Below are positions 1-8,432 of a DNA stretch of 64,000 bases, piece by piece (position 1 is the stretch's first letter; each line of letters opens with the position of its first letter). The notes beneath the pieces are model-generated. The model was not told where the DNA came from. It saw nothing but the letters and a program-made list of their open reading frames with translations, and ran no database searches. The stretch covers positions 1 through 64,000 of the forward strand of contig CAVYTO010000006.1 in the NCBI GenBank assembly GCA_963771505.1, in the 5' to 3' direction. The DNA comes from JAJPHW01 sp963771505. GTDB lineage: Bacteria > Acidobacteriota > Terriglobia > Terriglobales > Acidobacteriaceae. The position numbers and the translations under genes are program-made.

Positions 1-162
1 GGTACTTGTACTGTGCGCGTTCCGCGCTTTGCCCGGCAGCAACCCGTTACATGCCGCGCCAGACGGGCTTTGCCGTGAATCTCAATCCCGCAGACCGTGA
101 ACTTTGGTAAGTGCCTGCCGTTTGCAAACGGGCCCAGTCACTCCGAATTGGCCGTCTGCTCA

Positions 163-168
163 TATAAT
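163..168 (+). promoter_or_regulatory. possible -10 box upstream of the NtrY-like kinase
   Basis: A perfect TATAAT lies 34 bases before the first kinase start codon. No convincing -35 hexamer sits 16-18 bases upstream, so only half a promoter is visible. Confidence 0.3.
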
Positions 169-201
169 TAGGGCGGTTGAGAACCTGCCCGGGAATGAGA
201 G

Positions 202-2439
202 TTGAGCGCACAATTGTCTGACCAGTTAGCAAATCCGCCGAAATCCAGAACATCGAAGCGGAAGCGCGCCGTCATCATGTTGTCGGTCGGCGTCGTACTC
301 GCGTTCGCCATCATTCTTCCTCAAACATCGTTTGACCTGCCGTTTCTGAAACCGGATTCCAATCAGCAATTACTGGCTTTCGCTTCGCTTTCCGTCCTGA
401 TCTTCTTGTTGTTCGTCGCGTTGACGTTTGTGCTTGCGCGGAATCTGCTGAAGTTGCTGGCGGAACGGCGTTTGGGCCTTCCCGGATCTAAATTCCGCAC
501 CCGGCTGGTCGTTGCCAGCCTTTTGCTGTCATTCCTGCCGACCATCATCATGTTCTGGTTTTCTTACGGACTGATGAACCGCTCGATCGACAAGTGGTTC
601 TCCAGTCCGGTTGAGGAAGTTCGCCAGGAGACCGCCGAGATGGCTTCTCTACTGGCCGTTTACGCTGCGCAGAACGCTCGCGCGGAAGCACAATCCATCG
701 CCGATTCATCGCACGACGCCTTCGCGAATCAGGACAAGCGCGGACTGCATGATTTGCTTCAGCAGCATCAGCGCACACTTCAGGGCGGCTTCGCCGTCGC
801 CCTTCAAAACGGCGAGCCAGCAGCCACGCTCAACACGCCCGTCGCTTGGAGTGAGTTGGCTACGAAGATTCCAGCGAAATCGCCGGACACGAACACGCCG
901 GCGACTTTTCTATGGGGACAGACTCAGTACCAGCTTGGCCGCGCAACCTCGCAAAACGGTGGAATGATTCTTGTCGCGATGCCACTTCCGCCAACGTTCT
1001 CGGCGCTCGTGAATAAAGTGGAAGCCAGCCAGCAGCGCTACTTGGAACTCAACCATGAACGGCGTCTTCTACGCCGAACCTACATGGACTTGCTGCTGCT
1101 CTTGACGGTCTTAGTCCTCTTCGCTACCACATGGCTCGCCTTGTTTCTCTCAAAACTCGTTACTCGCCCCGTTACTGCGCTGGCCGTCGCGACTCAAGAG
1201 ATTTCACGCGGAAATCTCGACCACCGCGTCGAGGTCGCTGCCACCGACGAAATCGGCGATCTGGTGCTCTCTTTCAATCGAATGGCGGAGGAGTTGCAAT
1301 CCAGCCGGAAGCAGATTGACGTTTCCAACCGCGAATTAGAGCAGCGCCGCCGCCATATTGAGACGATCCTGGAAAGTATTCCCACCGGGGTTCTCTCACT
1401 CGACGCCACTTGGCGCGTGACTCACGCGAACCAGGCTCTCTTGCGGCTTTTCTATCCCGGTAGCTCCGAACCGCCAACCCCGGCAGCCCTGGTGGGCGCC
1501 GATCTCAATCACGTTTTCCCGGAAGAAGTGATGGAAGACATCGCCCCGATGCTGCGGCGTGCCGACCGCATGGGAACCACAACTACCCAGATGGAATGGC
1601 CACTACAGCGCACCAAGCTGAATGTTGCCACCACTGTCGCCACGCTTCGCCATGGAGACGCCAAAACCGGATACGTGCTCGTGTTCGAAGATTTGTCCGA
1701 TTTATTGAAGGGACAGAAACAGGCCGCCTGGAGGGAAGTTGCCCGGCGCGTTGCCCACGAAATCAAAAACCCGCTGACTCCCATCGTGTTGTCAGCGGAG
1801 CGAATTCGCCGCCATCTTGACCGCGAACAGCCAGTCCCCGCAAAATCGTTGCAGATTATCTCGACCTGCGCTGACACTATCGCCAGCGCCGTCGAGACAG
1901 TTCGCACGCTGGTGGATGAGTTCTCCACGCTCGCGCGTTTTCCCACCGCCCAGCCTCAAGCTGCGGACATCAATATGATCGTGGAATCGACCCTTGCCCT
2001 CTTCACCGGACGACTCGATGGCATCCACCTCAGCGTCACGCTTGCGCCTAATCTTCCCGCGGTGATGGCCGATCCCGAGGGCATCAAGCGCGCCTTGGCA
2101 AACTTAGTGGATAACGCGGCCGAGTCCATGCAGCAGGTGGCGTTGAAGGAGATTCGCATATCAACAGCGTTGGTCACCAGTCACGACGCGGTCGAAATCA
2201 CAGTCTCCGACACCGGGCACGGCGTGACCGCCGACCTCAAGGAAAAACTTTTTCTGCCCTATTTCTCCACCAAGAAGCGCGGCACCGGCCTCGGCCTTGC
2301 AATCGTCAGCCGCATTATTGAAGACCATCACGGTTCCATCCGCGTGGAAGAAAATCATCCGTCAGGCACGATCTTCGTGGTCGAGTTGCCATTGGCGCCC
2401 GAGACGGTAGCTGGGCTTCCTGTCGAACAGCATGCATAA
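202..2439 (+). CDS. NtrY-like membrane sensor histidine kinase
   Basis: 745-residue sensor kinase that probably phosphorylates the receiver of the next gene. N-terminal hydrophobic segments (about residues 25-43, 58-80 and 98-122) precede an extracytoplasmic region. A further membrane helix lies near 292-318, followed by a HAMP domain (about 320-372) and a PAS domain (about 385-495). The phospho-acceptor is H519 in the H-box VAHEIKNPLTP, and the ATPase domain ends with the G2 box GTGLGLAIV. Domain order matches the NtrY family. The start is a TTG; the next in-frame ATG (277) would remove 25 basic residues, so the start is uncertain. The 3' end overlaps the regulator gene by 8 bases, indicating translational coupling. 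The input signal is not evident. Confidence 0.9.
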   Translation: MSAQLSDQLANPPKSRTSKRKRAVIMLSVGVVLAFAIILPQTSFDLPFLKPDSNQQLLAFASLSVLIFLLFVALTFVLARNLLKLLAERRLGLPGSKFRTRLVVASLLLSFLPTIIMFWFSYGLMNRSIDKWFSSPVEEVRQETAEMASLLAVYAAQNARAEAQSIADSSHDAFANQDKRGLHDLLQQHQRTLQGGFAVALQNGEPAATLNTPVAWSELATKIPAKSPDTNTPATFLWGQTQYQLGRATSQNGGMILVAMPLPPTFSALVNKVEASQQRYLELNHERRLLRRTYMDLLLLLTVLVLFATTWLALFLSKLVTRPVTALAVATQEISRGNLDHRVEVAATDEIGDLVLSFNRMAEELQSSRKQIDVSNRELEQRRRHIETILESIPTGVLSLDATWRVTHANQALLRLFYPGSSEPPTPAALVGADLNHVFPEEVMEDIAPMLRRADRMGTTTTQMEWPLQRTKLNVATTVATLRHGDAKTGYVLVFEDLSDLLKGQKQAAWREVARRVAHEIKNPLTPIVLSAERIRRHLDREQPVPAKSLQIISTCADTIASAVETVRTLVDEFSTLARFPTAQPQAADINMIVESTLALFTGRLDGIHLSVTLAPNLPAVMADPEGIKRALANLVDNAAESMQQVALKEIRISTALVTSHDAVEITVSDTGHGVTADLKEKLFLPYFSTKKRGTGLGLAIVSRIIEDHHGSIRVEENHPSGTIFVVELPLAPETVAGLPVEQHA

Positions 2440-3787
2440 CATTCTTATCGTGGACGACGAAGCCGGCATCCGCCAGTCACTCAAAGGCGTATTGGAAGAC
2501 GAAGGGTATCGCGTCACCACCGCGGACAGCGGCGAAGCCTCGCTCGAACTCCTGCGCAAACGCGACTTCGACCTCATTCTTCTCGATGTTTGGCTGCCGC
2601 AAATGGACGGTCTGGAAGCGCTCGAAAAGATTCGCGCTATGGAAAGCGCTCCAGAAGTCCTTATGATTTCTGGGCATGGCACCATCGAAACTGCAGTGCG
2701 GGCAACGAAGCTGGGCGCATACGACTTCCTAGAAAAGCCCCTGTCGATCGATAAGACCCTGATCTTAATCAAGCACGCTCTCGATGCCCGCCGTTTGCGC
2801 GCAGAAAATCGCGAACTCAAGAAGCAACTCACCCACAAGAGCGTCATCGTCGGCGACAGTATCCCCATGAAAGCGCTGCGTCAGCAGATCCAACTCATGG
2901 CGCCGACCAACGGGCGCGTTCTGATCTTCGGCGAATCCGGCACCGGCAAAGAGCTTGTCGCTCACGCCATCCACGCGAAAAGCCTGAGAAAAGATGCAAT
3001 GTTTTTGGGTCTCAACTGCGCCGCCATTCCTGAAGACTTGATTGAAAGTGAACTTTTCGGCCATCGCCAATCGTCATTTCCGGCTGCAATGACGGATAAA
3101 GAAGGAACCTTCCAACGCGCCAACGGCGGCACACTTTTTCTCGACGAAATCGGCGACATGAGTCTCAAAACACAATCCAAGGTCCTGCGCACCCTCGACG
3201 AGCATCGCGTCACTCCTGTCGGTGCGGAGGAACCAGTCGCCATCGACGTGCGCGTAATCGCCTCGACCAATAAAGATCTCGAGGAAGAAATTTCCATCGG
3301 GAATTTCCGCGAGGATCTGTTCTATCGTCTGAATGTCATTCCTTTTTCCGTTCCGCCTTTGCGCGAGCGGCAGGAGGATGTGCCTCAGCTTGCGCAGCAT
3401 TTTTTGAAGGAATTCGCCGCAGCCTACGGACGCCGTCCCCGTGAAATTACCGCAGACGCGACCGAGTCTCTCATGCGCTATTCGTGGCCGGGCAACGTTC
3501 GGGAATTGCGCAACGTCATCGAACGCATTGTCATCATGAACCCGACGACCGCGAAGTTCGAGCGCAAACACCTGCCCCCACTTATTTATCGCGATGGCGC
3601 TCGCCGTTCTACTGGGACTGAGTTATCAACCTTGAGGCAGGCGCGTGCCGCCTACGAGCGCGACTACATCCTGAAGAAGTTAGACGAGCATCATGGAAAT
3701 ATCAGCCGCGCCGCCGAAGTCCTGGGGCTTGAGCGGAGCCATCTTTACAGGAAAATGAAAGCCTTGGGAATTGCGGTGAAAGAATAA
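2432..3787 (+). CDS. NtrC/NtrX-family response regulator with degenerate GAFTGA loop
   Basis: 451-residue regulator with a receiver (phospho-acceptor D52 in LLLDVWLPQ), an AAA+ ATPase (Walker A GESGTGKE, Walker B GGTLFLDEIGD) and a C-terminal Fis-type helix-turn-helix (NISRAAEVLGLERSHLYRK). It is the partner of the overlapping kinase gene. The loop that contacts sigma-54 in this family, GAFTGA, reads SSFPAA here (residues 214-219), while the flanking LFGH and the following Walker B are intact. Loss of that loop is known in regulators that no longer act through sigma-54, such as Rhodobacter capsulatus NtrC, so this protein may not be a sigma-54 activator. ATPase activity cannot be excluded. 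Confidence 0.92.
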   Translation: MHNILIVDDEAGIRQSLKGVLEDEGYRVTTADSGEASLELLRKRDFDLILLDVWLPQMDGLEALEKIRAMESAPEVLMISGHGTIETAVRATKLGAYDFLEKPLSIDKTLILIKHALDARRLRAENRELKKQLTHKSVIVGDSIPMKALRQQIQLMAPTNGRVLIFGESGTGKELVAHAIHAKSLRKDAMFLGLNCAAIPEDLIESELFGHRQSSFPAAMTDKEGTFQRANGGTLFLDEIGDMSLKTQSKVLRTLDEHRVTPVGAEEPVAIDVRVIASTNKDLEEEISIGNFREDLFYRLNVIPFSVPPLRERQEDVPQLAQHFLKEFAAAYGRRPREITADATESLMRYSWPGNVRELRNVIERIVIMNPTTAKFERKHLPPLIYRDGARRSTGTELSTLRQARAAYERDYILKKLDEHHGNISRAAEVLGLERSHLYRKMKALGIAVKE

Positions 3788-3800
3788 CTAGACTAAACGC

Positions 3801-4298
3801 TCAACCGACGATCATCTGAATTTCCGAGCCGTTCTTGCTGAACTTCACTTCATCCATCAACTGATTGATCAGGTAAATGCCACGTCCATGGCTGGACATG
3901 AGGTTTTCTCCGGCGAGGGGGTTGGGAACGTTGGCGGGATTGAATCCTGGGCCCGGGTCGCGCACCACGATAATTACTTTGCATCCGTGATCTACCAAAA
4001 CATCGCATTCGATCACTTTGCTGCTGTCGGATTTTGCGCCGTGTACAACTGCATTCGCCAGCGCTTCCGCCAACGACAACTCGACCGATGACAACCGCGA
4101 GTGCAAGCAATCGGCTTCCCGCACGGCTTTCATCACCGAGACCACAACTGAATCAACTGCTTTCTGGTCAGCAGCCATCAATGCGCTAAGCTTCAGTTTT
4201 AGCTTGCCATCCGCATGCTCCGGTTCGCTGCCACCCGCGTTTCCGTGGGAAGTCTCGGCTTTGTGCTTGGGGATTTTCATGCGGTCAGATTGGGTCAC
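3801..4298 (-). CDS. RsbW/SpoIIAB-like ATP-binding protein (anti-sigma factor type kinase)
   Basis: 165 residues with the GHKL ATPase boxes of RsbW-type serine kinases: N box SLAEALANAVVHG, G1 box DPGPGF and G2 box SHGRGIYLI. The first 35 residues are charged and low in complexity. Proteins of this family bind a sigma factor or phosphorylate an anti-sigma antagonist; neither partner is encoded nearby. The GTG start lies one base after the era stop codon, so it is probably co-transcribed as the last gene of the phoH-ybeY-corC-era run. An in-frame ATG six codons later is an alternative start. The target of the kinase is unknown. Confidence 0.82.
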   Translation of the reverse strand: MTQSDRMKIPKHKAETSHGNAGGSEPEHADGKLKLKLSALMAADQKAVDSVVVSVMKAVREADCLHSRLSSVELSLAEALANAVVHGAKSDSSKVIECDVLVDHGCKVIIVVRDPGPGFNPANVPNPLAGENLMSSHGRGIYLINQLMDEVKFSKNGSEIQMIVG

Positions 4299-4299
4299 G

Positions 4300-5274
4300 C
4301 TAGAGACCGATTTTCCCAGGCCGAGCGGCCAACCTCTCCAGTTGACGGCGCCAGTCCAGTTCTTCGACGAATTCCGGCGATTCCCGCCAGTTTGAGCGGA
4401 CTTTTACAAATAATTCCAGGAACACTTTCGTTCCCACCAATTTCTCGATCTGTAGCCGAGCAGCGGTCCCGATCTTCTTCAGCATCTGGCCGCCTTTGCC
4501 CACCAGAATTCCCTTCTGTCCCTCCCGCTCGCAAAAAATTGCCGCGGAAATGCGAGTCAACCGCTTCCCTTCTTCGAATGCTTCAATCACTACAGTCGTC
4601 GCGTATGGGACTTCTTCCTTAGTCTCGATCAGCAGCTGTTCACGAATGATTTCTCCGACCATAAACCTCACGGGCTGATCGGTGATTTCGTCATCTGGAA
4701 AATATCTCGGTCCTCTGGGGAGCGCCGTGAGCAACTTGTCGAGAAGCACGTCAAGTCCTTCCTTTTTTCGCGCCGAAATTGGGATCACTTCGCGAAACTT
4801 GTAGACCTGGGAATACTGCTCGATCAGCGGAAGCATCTTCTCTTTCGCGCCCCTCAAAAGATCAATCTTGTTCAATAGAAGGAAGGCGGGAGTCTTCGAA
4901 CGCTTCACCAGGTCGAACACCATCTGGTCCGCCGGATCGGGCTTTCTGCTGACATCCATAATCATCAAAACCAAATCGCATCCGCCCAGTCCCTCCTGAA
5001 CTTCGGCCATCATCTTGCGTCCCAGCGACGTGTCAGGACGGTGCACCCCTGGCGTATCAAGCAGAATCACCTGGCCGGCAATCGTCTTCGCCTTACCGCG
5101 AACGCTTCCTTTTTGTTTCGCCGGAACTTGGACAATGCCCAACACGCGATTTCGTGTGGTCTGAGGTTTCGGGCTGACAATTGCAAGCTTCTCGCCCACC
5201 AACGCATTCAGCAACGTGGATTTCCCGGCGTTGGGACGACCGAGAATACATACAAAACCGGAATGAAAAACCAT
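4300..5274 (-). CDS. era: GTPase Era
   Basis: 324-residue GTPase that binds the 3' end of 16S rRNA and assists 30S maturation. The G1 loop GRPNAGKST (12-20), the DTPGVH G3 motif and NKIDL G4 motif are visible. The C-terminal KH domain carries ILVGKGGQMLKKIG. Family length is about 300; the small excess comes from a short basic insert after the G2 region (KQKGSVRGKAK) and the C-terminal tail. It lies between corC and the RsbW-like gene on the same strand, in an order (phoH, ybeY, corC, era) common in bacteria, which ties ribosome maturation functions together. Confidence 0.97.
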   Translation of the reverse strand: MVFHSGFVCILGRPNAGKSTLLNALVGEKLAIVSPKPQTTRNRVLGIVQVPAKQKGSVRGKAKTIAGQVILLDTPGVHRPDTSLGRKMMAEVQEGLGGCDLVLMIMDVSRKPDPADQMVFDLVKRSKTPAFLLLNKIDLLRGAKEKMLPLIEQYSQVYKFREVIPISARKKEGLDVLLDKLLTALPRGPRYFPDDEITDQPVRFMVGEIIREQLLIETKEEVPYATTVVIEAFEEGKRLTRISAAIFCEREGQKGILVGKGGQMLKKIGTAARLQIEKLVGTKVFLELFVKVRSNWRESPEFVEELDWRRQLERLAARPGKIGL

Positions 5275-5316
5275 AGGAGTGATTGAACTGCAAAACGAGA
5301 GTCGCAGCGTTACTGA

Positions 5317-6582
5317 CTATATCAGCTTCACTTGCCTGGGTTGACTCGCAGAGATGCGCACCCGCTCCACCCGCCGGTCGGTTGATTGGAGCACTTCAAA
5401 GCGCAGTCCATCTTCTTCGATTACATCGCCTTTTTGCGGGATTCGTCCCGCCAACTCGCTCACCAGTCCGGCCACCGTTGTCGACTCTTTGCCTTCGGGC
5501 CTGATTCCGAAAAGCTCGTCCAACCGGTCAACATCCATATTTCCCGGCACTACGTAGCTGTGTTCGCTTTCCCGCACGAACTCTGCCTTGTCGTGCTCGT
5601 CGCGAATTTCTCCGACGATCTCCTCGACCAGGTCTTCAATAGTAACGAGGCCGGCGACTCCGCCGTACTCGTCGACCACTACCGCCATGCGGACGTTGCT
5701 TTTCTGCATCTCTCGCAGAAGATCGCTTCCCAACTTACTCTCAGGAACGAAGTAAACGTCTTTGCGCATGATGCTGTCCACGGTGCGGGTGTGCGCTTCA
5801 GTGTCGGGCACTTGCAACACATCCTGCGCATAGACAATGCCGACAATGTTGTGAATGCTGTCTCGAAATACTGGAACGCGCGAAAATGGACGGCTGCGCA
5901 GCAACTCGACAAATTTCTCGACTGTCATGTTCACAGGCACGGCGGTAATTTCCGGCCTCGGCTTCATGGCCTCGCGCACGGTCTTTTCGCCGAACTCGAC
6001 CACCGACTGGATCAAATCGCGATTGCTCTCATCCAGAATTCCTTCTTCTTGTCCCGCTTCGATGAGCGCATCCACCGCCTCCGCCTGCGTCTCAGGTTCG
6101 CTGTCGGAATGTTGTTTGGTGAGAGCGGCGACCGATTGCAGAAAGCCCAACACCAGCGTTACCGGCAACACCAGATACGTCAGGATTCGCAGGAGCAGCA
6201 CCCACGAGGCCAACCACTTACCTTCCGTGCGCGAAAAAAACACAAAGGGAATAAAGCGGTTGAACACAATAATTATCAGGACAAGGCTCAGCGTCGCTTG
6301 CAGGATTTCCCGAATGCTCCAGGCCCGATCACGAAAAACGATAAAGCCCACCAGCATGGCGATGGTCGCCATGGTCAGGGGAACCAGCACGGCCATCGAG
6401 AGCGCCACTCGATCCCGGCTTACGTTCAGGCGCGGCTCGATGATCTGCTCAAACGCGTCGATGTTCGCCTGAAATTCCCGCGACAGAAATTTTCCCGTCT
6501 CCGTGTATAAGCGGTCGACGTACGACACCAAGGTGAGCAGCCACAAAAGAAGAACAAACGAAATGATCAGCCCGAGGATCAT
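5317..6582 (-). CDS. CorC/HlyC-family membrane protein with CBS domains
   Basis: 421-residue protein with several N-terminal membrane segments (first about residues 2-20, then three between about 65 and 160). A CBS-domain pair follows (about 190-320), then a CorC/HlyC C-terminal domain (about 335-415). The family is linked to divalent cation (Mg/Co) transport or efflux; the hemolysin name is historical. The ATG at 6582 overlaps the ybeY stop as ATGA and is preceded by GAGG at suitable spacing. An upstream in-frame GTG at 6618 would add 12 residues but has no good ribosome binding site. The substrate is not determinable from sequence. Confidence 0.9.
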   Translation of the reverse strand: MILGLIISFVLLLWLLTLVSYVDRLYTETGKFLSREFQANIDAFEQIIEPRLNVSRDRVALSMAVLVPLTMATIAMLVGFIVFRDRAWSIREILQATLSLVLIIIVFNRFIPFVFFSRTEGKWLASWVLLLRILTYLVLPVTLVLGFLQSVAALTKQHSDSEPETQAEAVDALIEAGQEEGILDESNRDLIQSVVEFGEKTVREAMKPRPEITAVPVNMTVEKFVELLRSRPFSRVPVFRDSIHNIVGIVYAQDVLQVPDTEAHTRTVDSIMRKDVYFVPESKLGSDLLREMQKSNVRMAVVVDEYGGVAGLVTIEDLVEEIVGEIRDEHDKAEFVRESEHSYVVPGNMDVDRLDELFGIRPEGKESTTVAGLVSELAGRIPQKGDVIEEDGLRFEVLQSTDRRVERVRISASQPRQVKLI

Positions 6583-7067
6583 CGCGTCCCTCGCAACTTC
6601 GGCCCGGAGCTCGTCCACTCGCCCACTGGATCGTTTCGCTCGATCAACCCATCCGGCAATTTCAACAGCGTTCGCAGTCGGCGCTCCACCTTTGCCATTT
6701 CACCTCGGTCGGTTTCATGGTCGTATCCCGCCAGATGCAGCACTCCATGCAATATCAGAATCTTGATTTCCTCGCCCGTGGAATGCCCCAGACGTTTCGC
6801 ATTCGCCGCCGCAATCGGAGCACAGATGGCAATATCACCGGCGTTGTTTTCGCGCGAAGCGGAATTCTGTTTCCCGGCCGGAAAGGAAAGCACATCGGTG
6901 GGCACATCTTTCCCGCGGAAACGCTGGTTAAGCGTCCGCATCTCGCGGCGGCCGACGATCGCTATCTCCACATGTCCTTTGAGCCGCGCAGCGCGGCAGG
7001 TTCGGGTTGCGAAGCGGGACAAACCGGCCTCGCTCACTCCCGCAATCGGCGTTCTCAGTATGACCAT
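6579..7067 (-). CDS. ybeY: endoribonuclease YbeY (rRNA maturation factor)
   Basis: 162-residue metal-dependent endoribonuclease for 16S rRNA 3'-end processing and ribosome quality control. The zinc-binding signature HGVLHLAGYDHETD is complete. I chose the ATG at 7067 (MVILRTPIAG). The longer frame up to 7130 would start inside the stem-loop that follows phoH and would add 21 residues not typical of the family. It is coupled to the next gene by an ATGA overlap and sits downstream of phoH, a classical pairing. Confidence 0.93.
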   Translation of the reverse strand: MVILRTPIAGVSEAGLSRFATRTCRAARLKGHVEIAIVGRREMRTLNQRFRGKDVPTDVLSFPAGKQNSASRENNAGDIAICAPIAAANAKRLGHSTGEEIKILILHGVLHLAGYDHETDRGEMAKVERRLRTLLKLPDGLIERNDPVGEWTSSGPKLRGTR

Positions 7068-7094
7068 ATCCGCCAGTTGCACGTCTGGCGCGGG

Positions 7095-7128
7095 CAAATA
7101 GAAACGGGAGGGCCGCTTCCGCCCTCCC
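7095..7128 (-). terminator. stem-loop after phoH, terminator-like
   Basis: Perfect 8-bp stem GGGAGGGC/GCCCTCCC (7106-7113 with 7121-7128) with a 7-base loop, 17 bases after the phoH stop. On the minus strand it is followed by GTTTCTATTTG. It may attenuate rather than stop transcription, since ybeY follows closely on the same strand. Confidence 0.6.
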
Positions 7129-7145
7129 ATCGAATTCTATTCACT

Positions 7146-8204
7146 TTATTGCTCAGTTTCTAGTTGTTGCTCGGATGCTGGGCTGGGCAAGAGAACTCCG
7201 GAGCCCGCCGCCGCAGGCGCTTTAATATCCTTGGGATCAAGCAGGCTCAACTGCGCCGACTGCCTTTCTTTATGCTGATCGTAAGCGCGGACGATTCGTT
7301 GCACCAAGTGGTGCCGCACCACATCGCTGTCATCGAAGCGGCAGAAGGAGAGCCCCTCCACATTCTTGAGAATATCCATTGCCTCAAGCAGTCCGCTGCG
7401 CCGAGCGTTTGGCAGATCGATCTGCGTTACGTCTCCCGTAATAACAGCTTTCGAATTGAACCCGAGACGTGTCACGAACATTTTCATCTGTTCAGACGTC
7501 GTATTTTGCGCTTCGTCGAGGATCACAAAAGAATCGTTCAGCGTGCGTCCGCGCATAAATGCAATCGGGGCAATTTCAATCACGTTTTTTTCGAGGTAAC
7601 GATCGACCTTCTCGGGTTCGATCATGTCATAGAGCGCGTCATAAAGAGGACGCAAATAAGGATCGATTTTCTCCTGCAATGTGCCCGGCAGAAATCCCAA
7701 ATGCTCACCGGCTTCGACCGCCGGACGCGCCAGAATGATTCGGCTCACTCGCTTCGTCAGCAGCGCCGAGACCGCCATCGCCACAGCCAGATAGGTTTTG
7801 CCTGTACCAGCCGGGCCGATGCCGAACACCATGTCATGCGATTCGATCGCATCCAGATAACGGCGCTGGTTTAAGCTTTTCGGCTGTACCGTCCGTTTAC
7901 CAAACGACCGCTGCTTGCCCGCTTCCGCCAGGCCCTTCAACGTCGCTTTGGGGTCGGCAATCAGCACACGCAGCAAGCTGTTGAGATCGCCATTATTAAA
8001 TACGTGACCGGAACGCCGCAGTTGGTCGTAGTCCGCGAACACCTGTTCCGCACGCGTCAGGTCCGCGGGAGCCCCTTCCAGTTCGATCGAGTTGGAACGC
8101 AAATCGATATTGATGTTCAGCCCGTCTTCGAGCACGTGCAGGTTTTCATCGCGCGTCCCAAAGAGAGTTTCTATATTCGAGGTCAGTTCAATGCTTTTTT
8201 TCAT
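7146..8204 (-). CDS. phoH: PhoH-like P-loop ATPase (PhoL/YbeZ type)
   Basis: 352-residue ATPase of the PhoH family. Walker A is GPAGTGKT in FGIGPAGTGKTYLAVAM, and Walker B is FVILDEAQN. An N-terminal domain of about 110 residues precedes the ATPase, as in PhoH-like proteins encoded next to ybeY. The family is thought to act with YbeY in RNA metabolism, possibly as an RNA helicase. It is first in the minus-strand run phoH, ybeY, corC, era. The last 40 residues are alanine- and serine-rich and probably disordered. Confidence 0.93.
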   Translation of the reverse strand: MKKSIELTSNIETLFGTRDENLHVLEDGLNINIDLRSNSIELEGAPADLTRAEQVFADYDQLRRSGHVFNNGDLNSLLRVLIADPKATLKGLAEAGKQRSFGKRTVQPKSLNQRRYLDAIESHDMVFGIGPAGTGKTYLAVAMAVSALLTKRVSRIILARPAVEAGEHLGFLPGTLQEKIDPYLRPLYDALYDMIEPEKVDRYLEKNVIEIAPIAFMRGRTLNDSFVILDEAQNTTSEQMKMFVTRLGFNSKAVITGDVTQIDLPNARRSGLLEAMDILKNVEGLSFCRFDDSDVVRHHLVQRIVRAYDQHKERQSAQLSLLDPKDIKAPAAAGSGVLLPSPASEQQLETEQ

Positions 8205-8432
8205 TCAGCCCGTTTCTTGGTTGTGTTCGATGCTAGGAGTGGGTTTGATGAAAAGATAAAAGGAAGGTTCGCAAGCTGGGTTTCAACATCAGGGCGTTCA
8301 AGGGCGGGACCAACCATCGTGCTCGCGTAAAGGCCGCAACCAACTACCATTGCGGATAGGGTAATCCCGCCGCCATTACGGAGTCAATCGGAATAGCGGA
8401 ATCGGCCAGTATTTCGGCGAACAAAACCGCGA

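Noticed and set aside
3..110. Open frame of 35 codons ending in TAA at 108-110, possibly the 3' end of an upstream gene
   Set aside because: Too short to judge and without a recognisable motif; codon use is not clearly coding.
5386..6510. 374-codon open frame antisense to the CorC-type gene
   Set aside because: Mirror frame of a clear CBS-domain gene; its translation is histidine-rich with no domain.
5317..6582. CorC/HlyC protein considered as a hemolysin
   Set aside because: The name is historical; the domain set is that of cation transport-linked CBS proteins.
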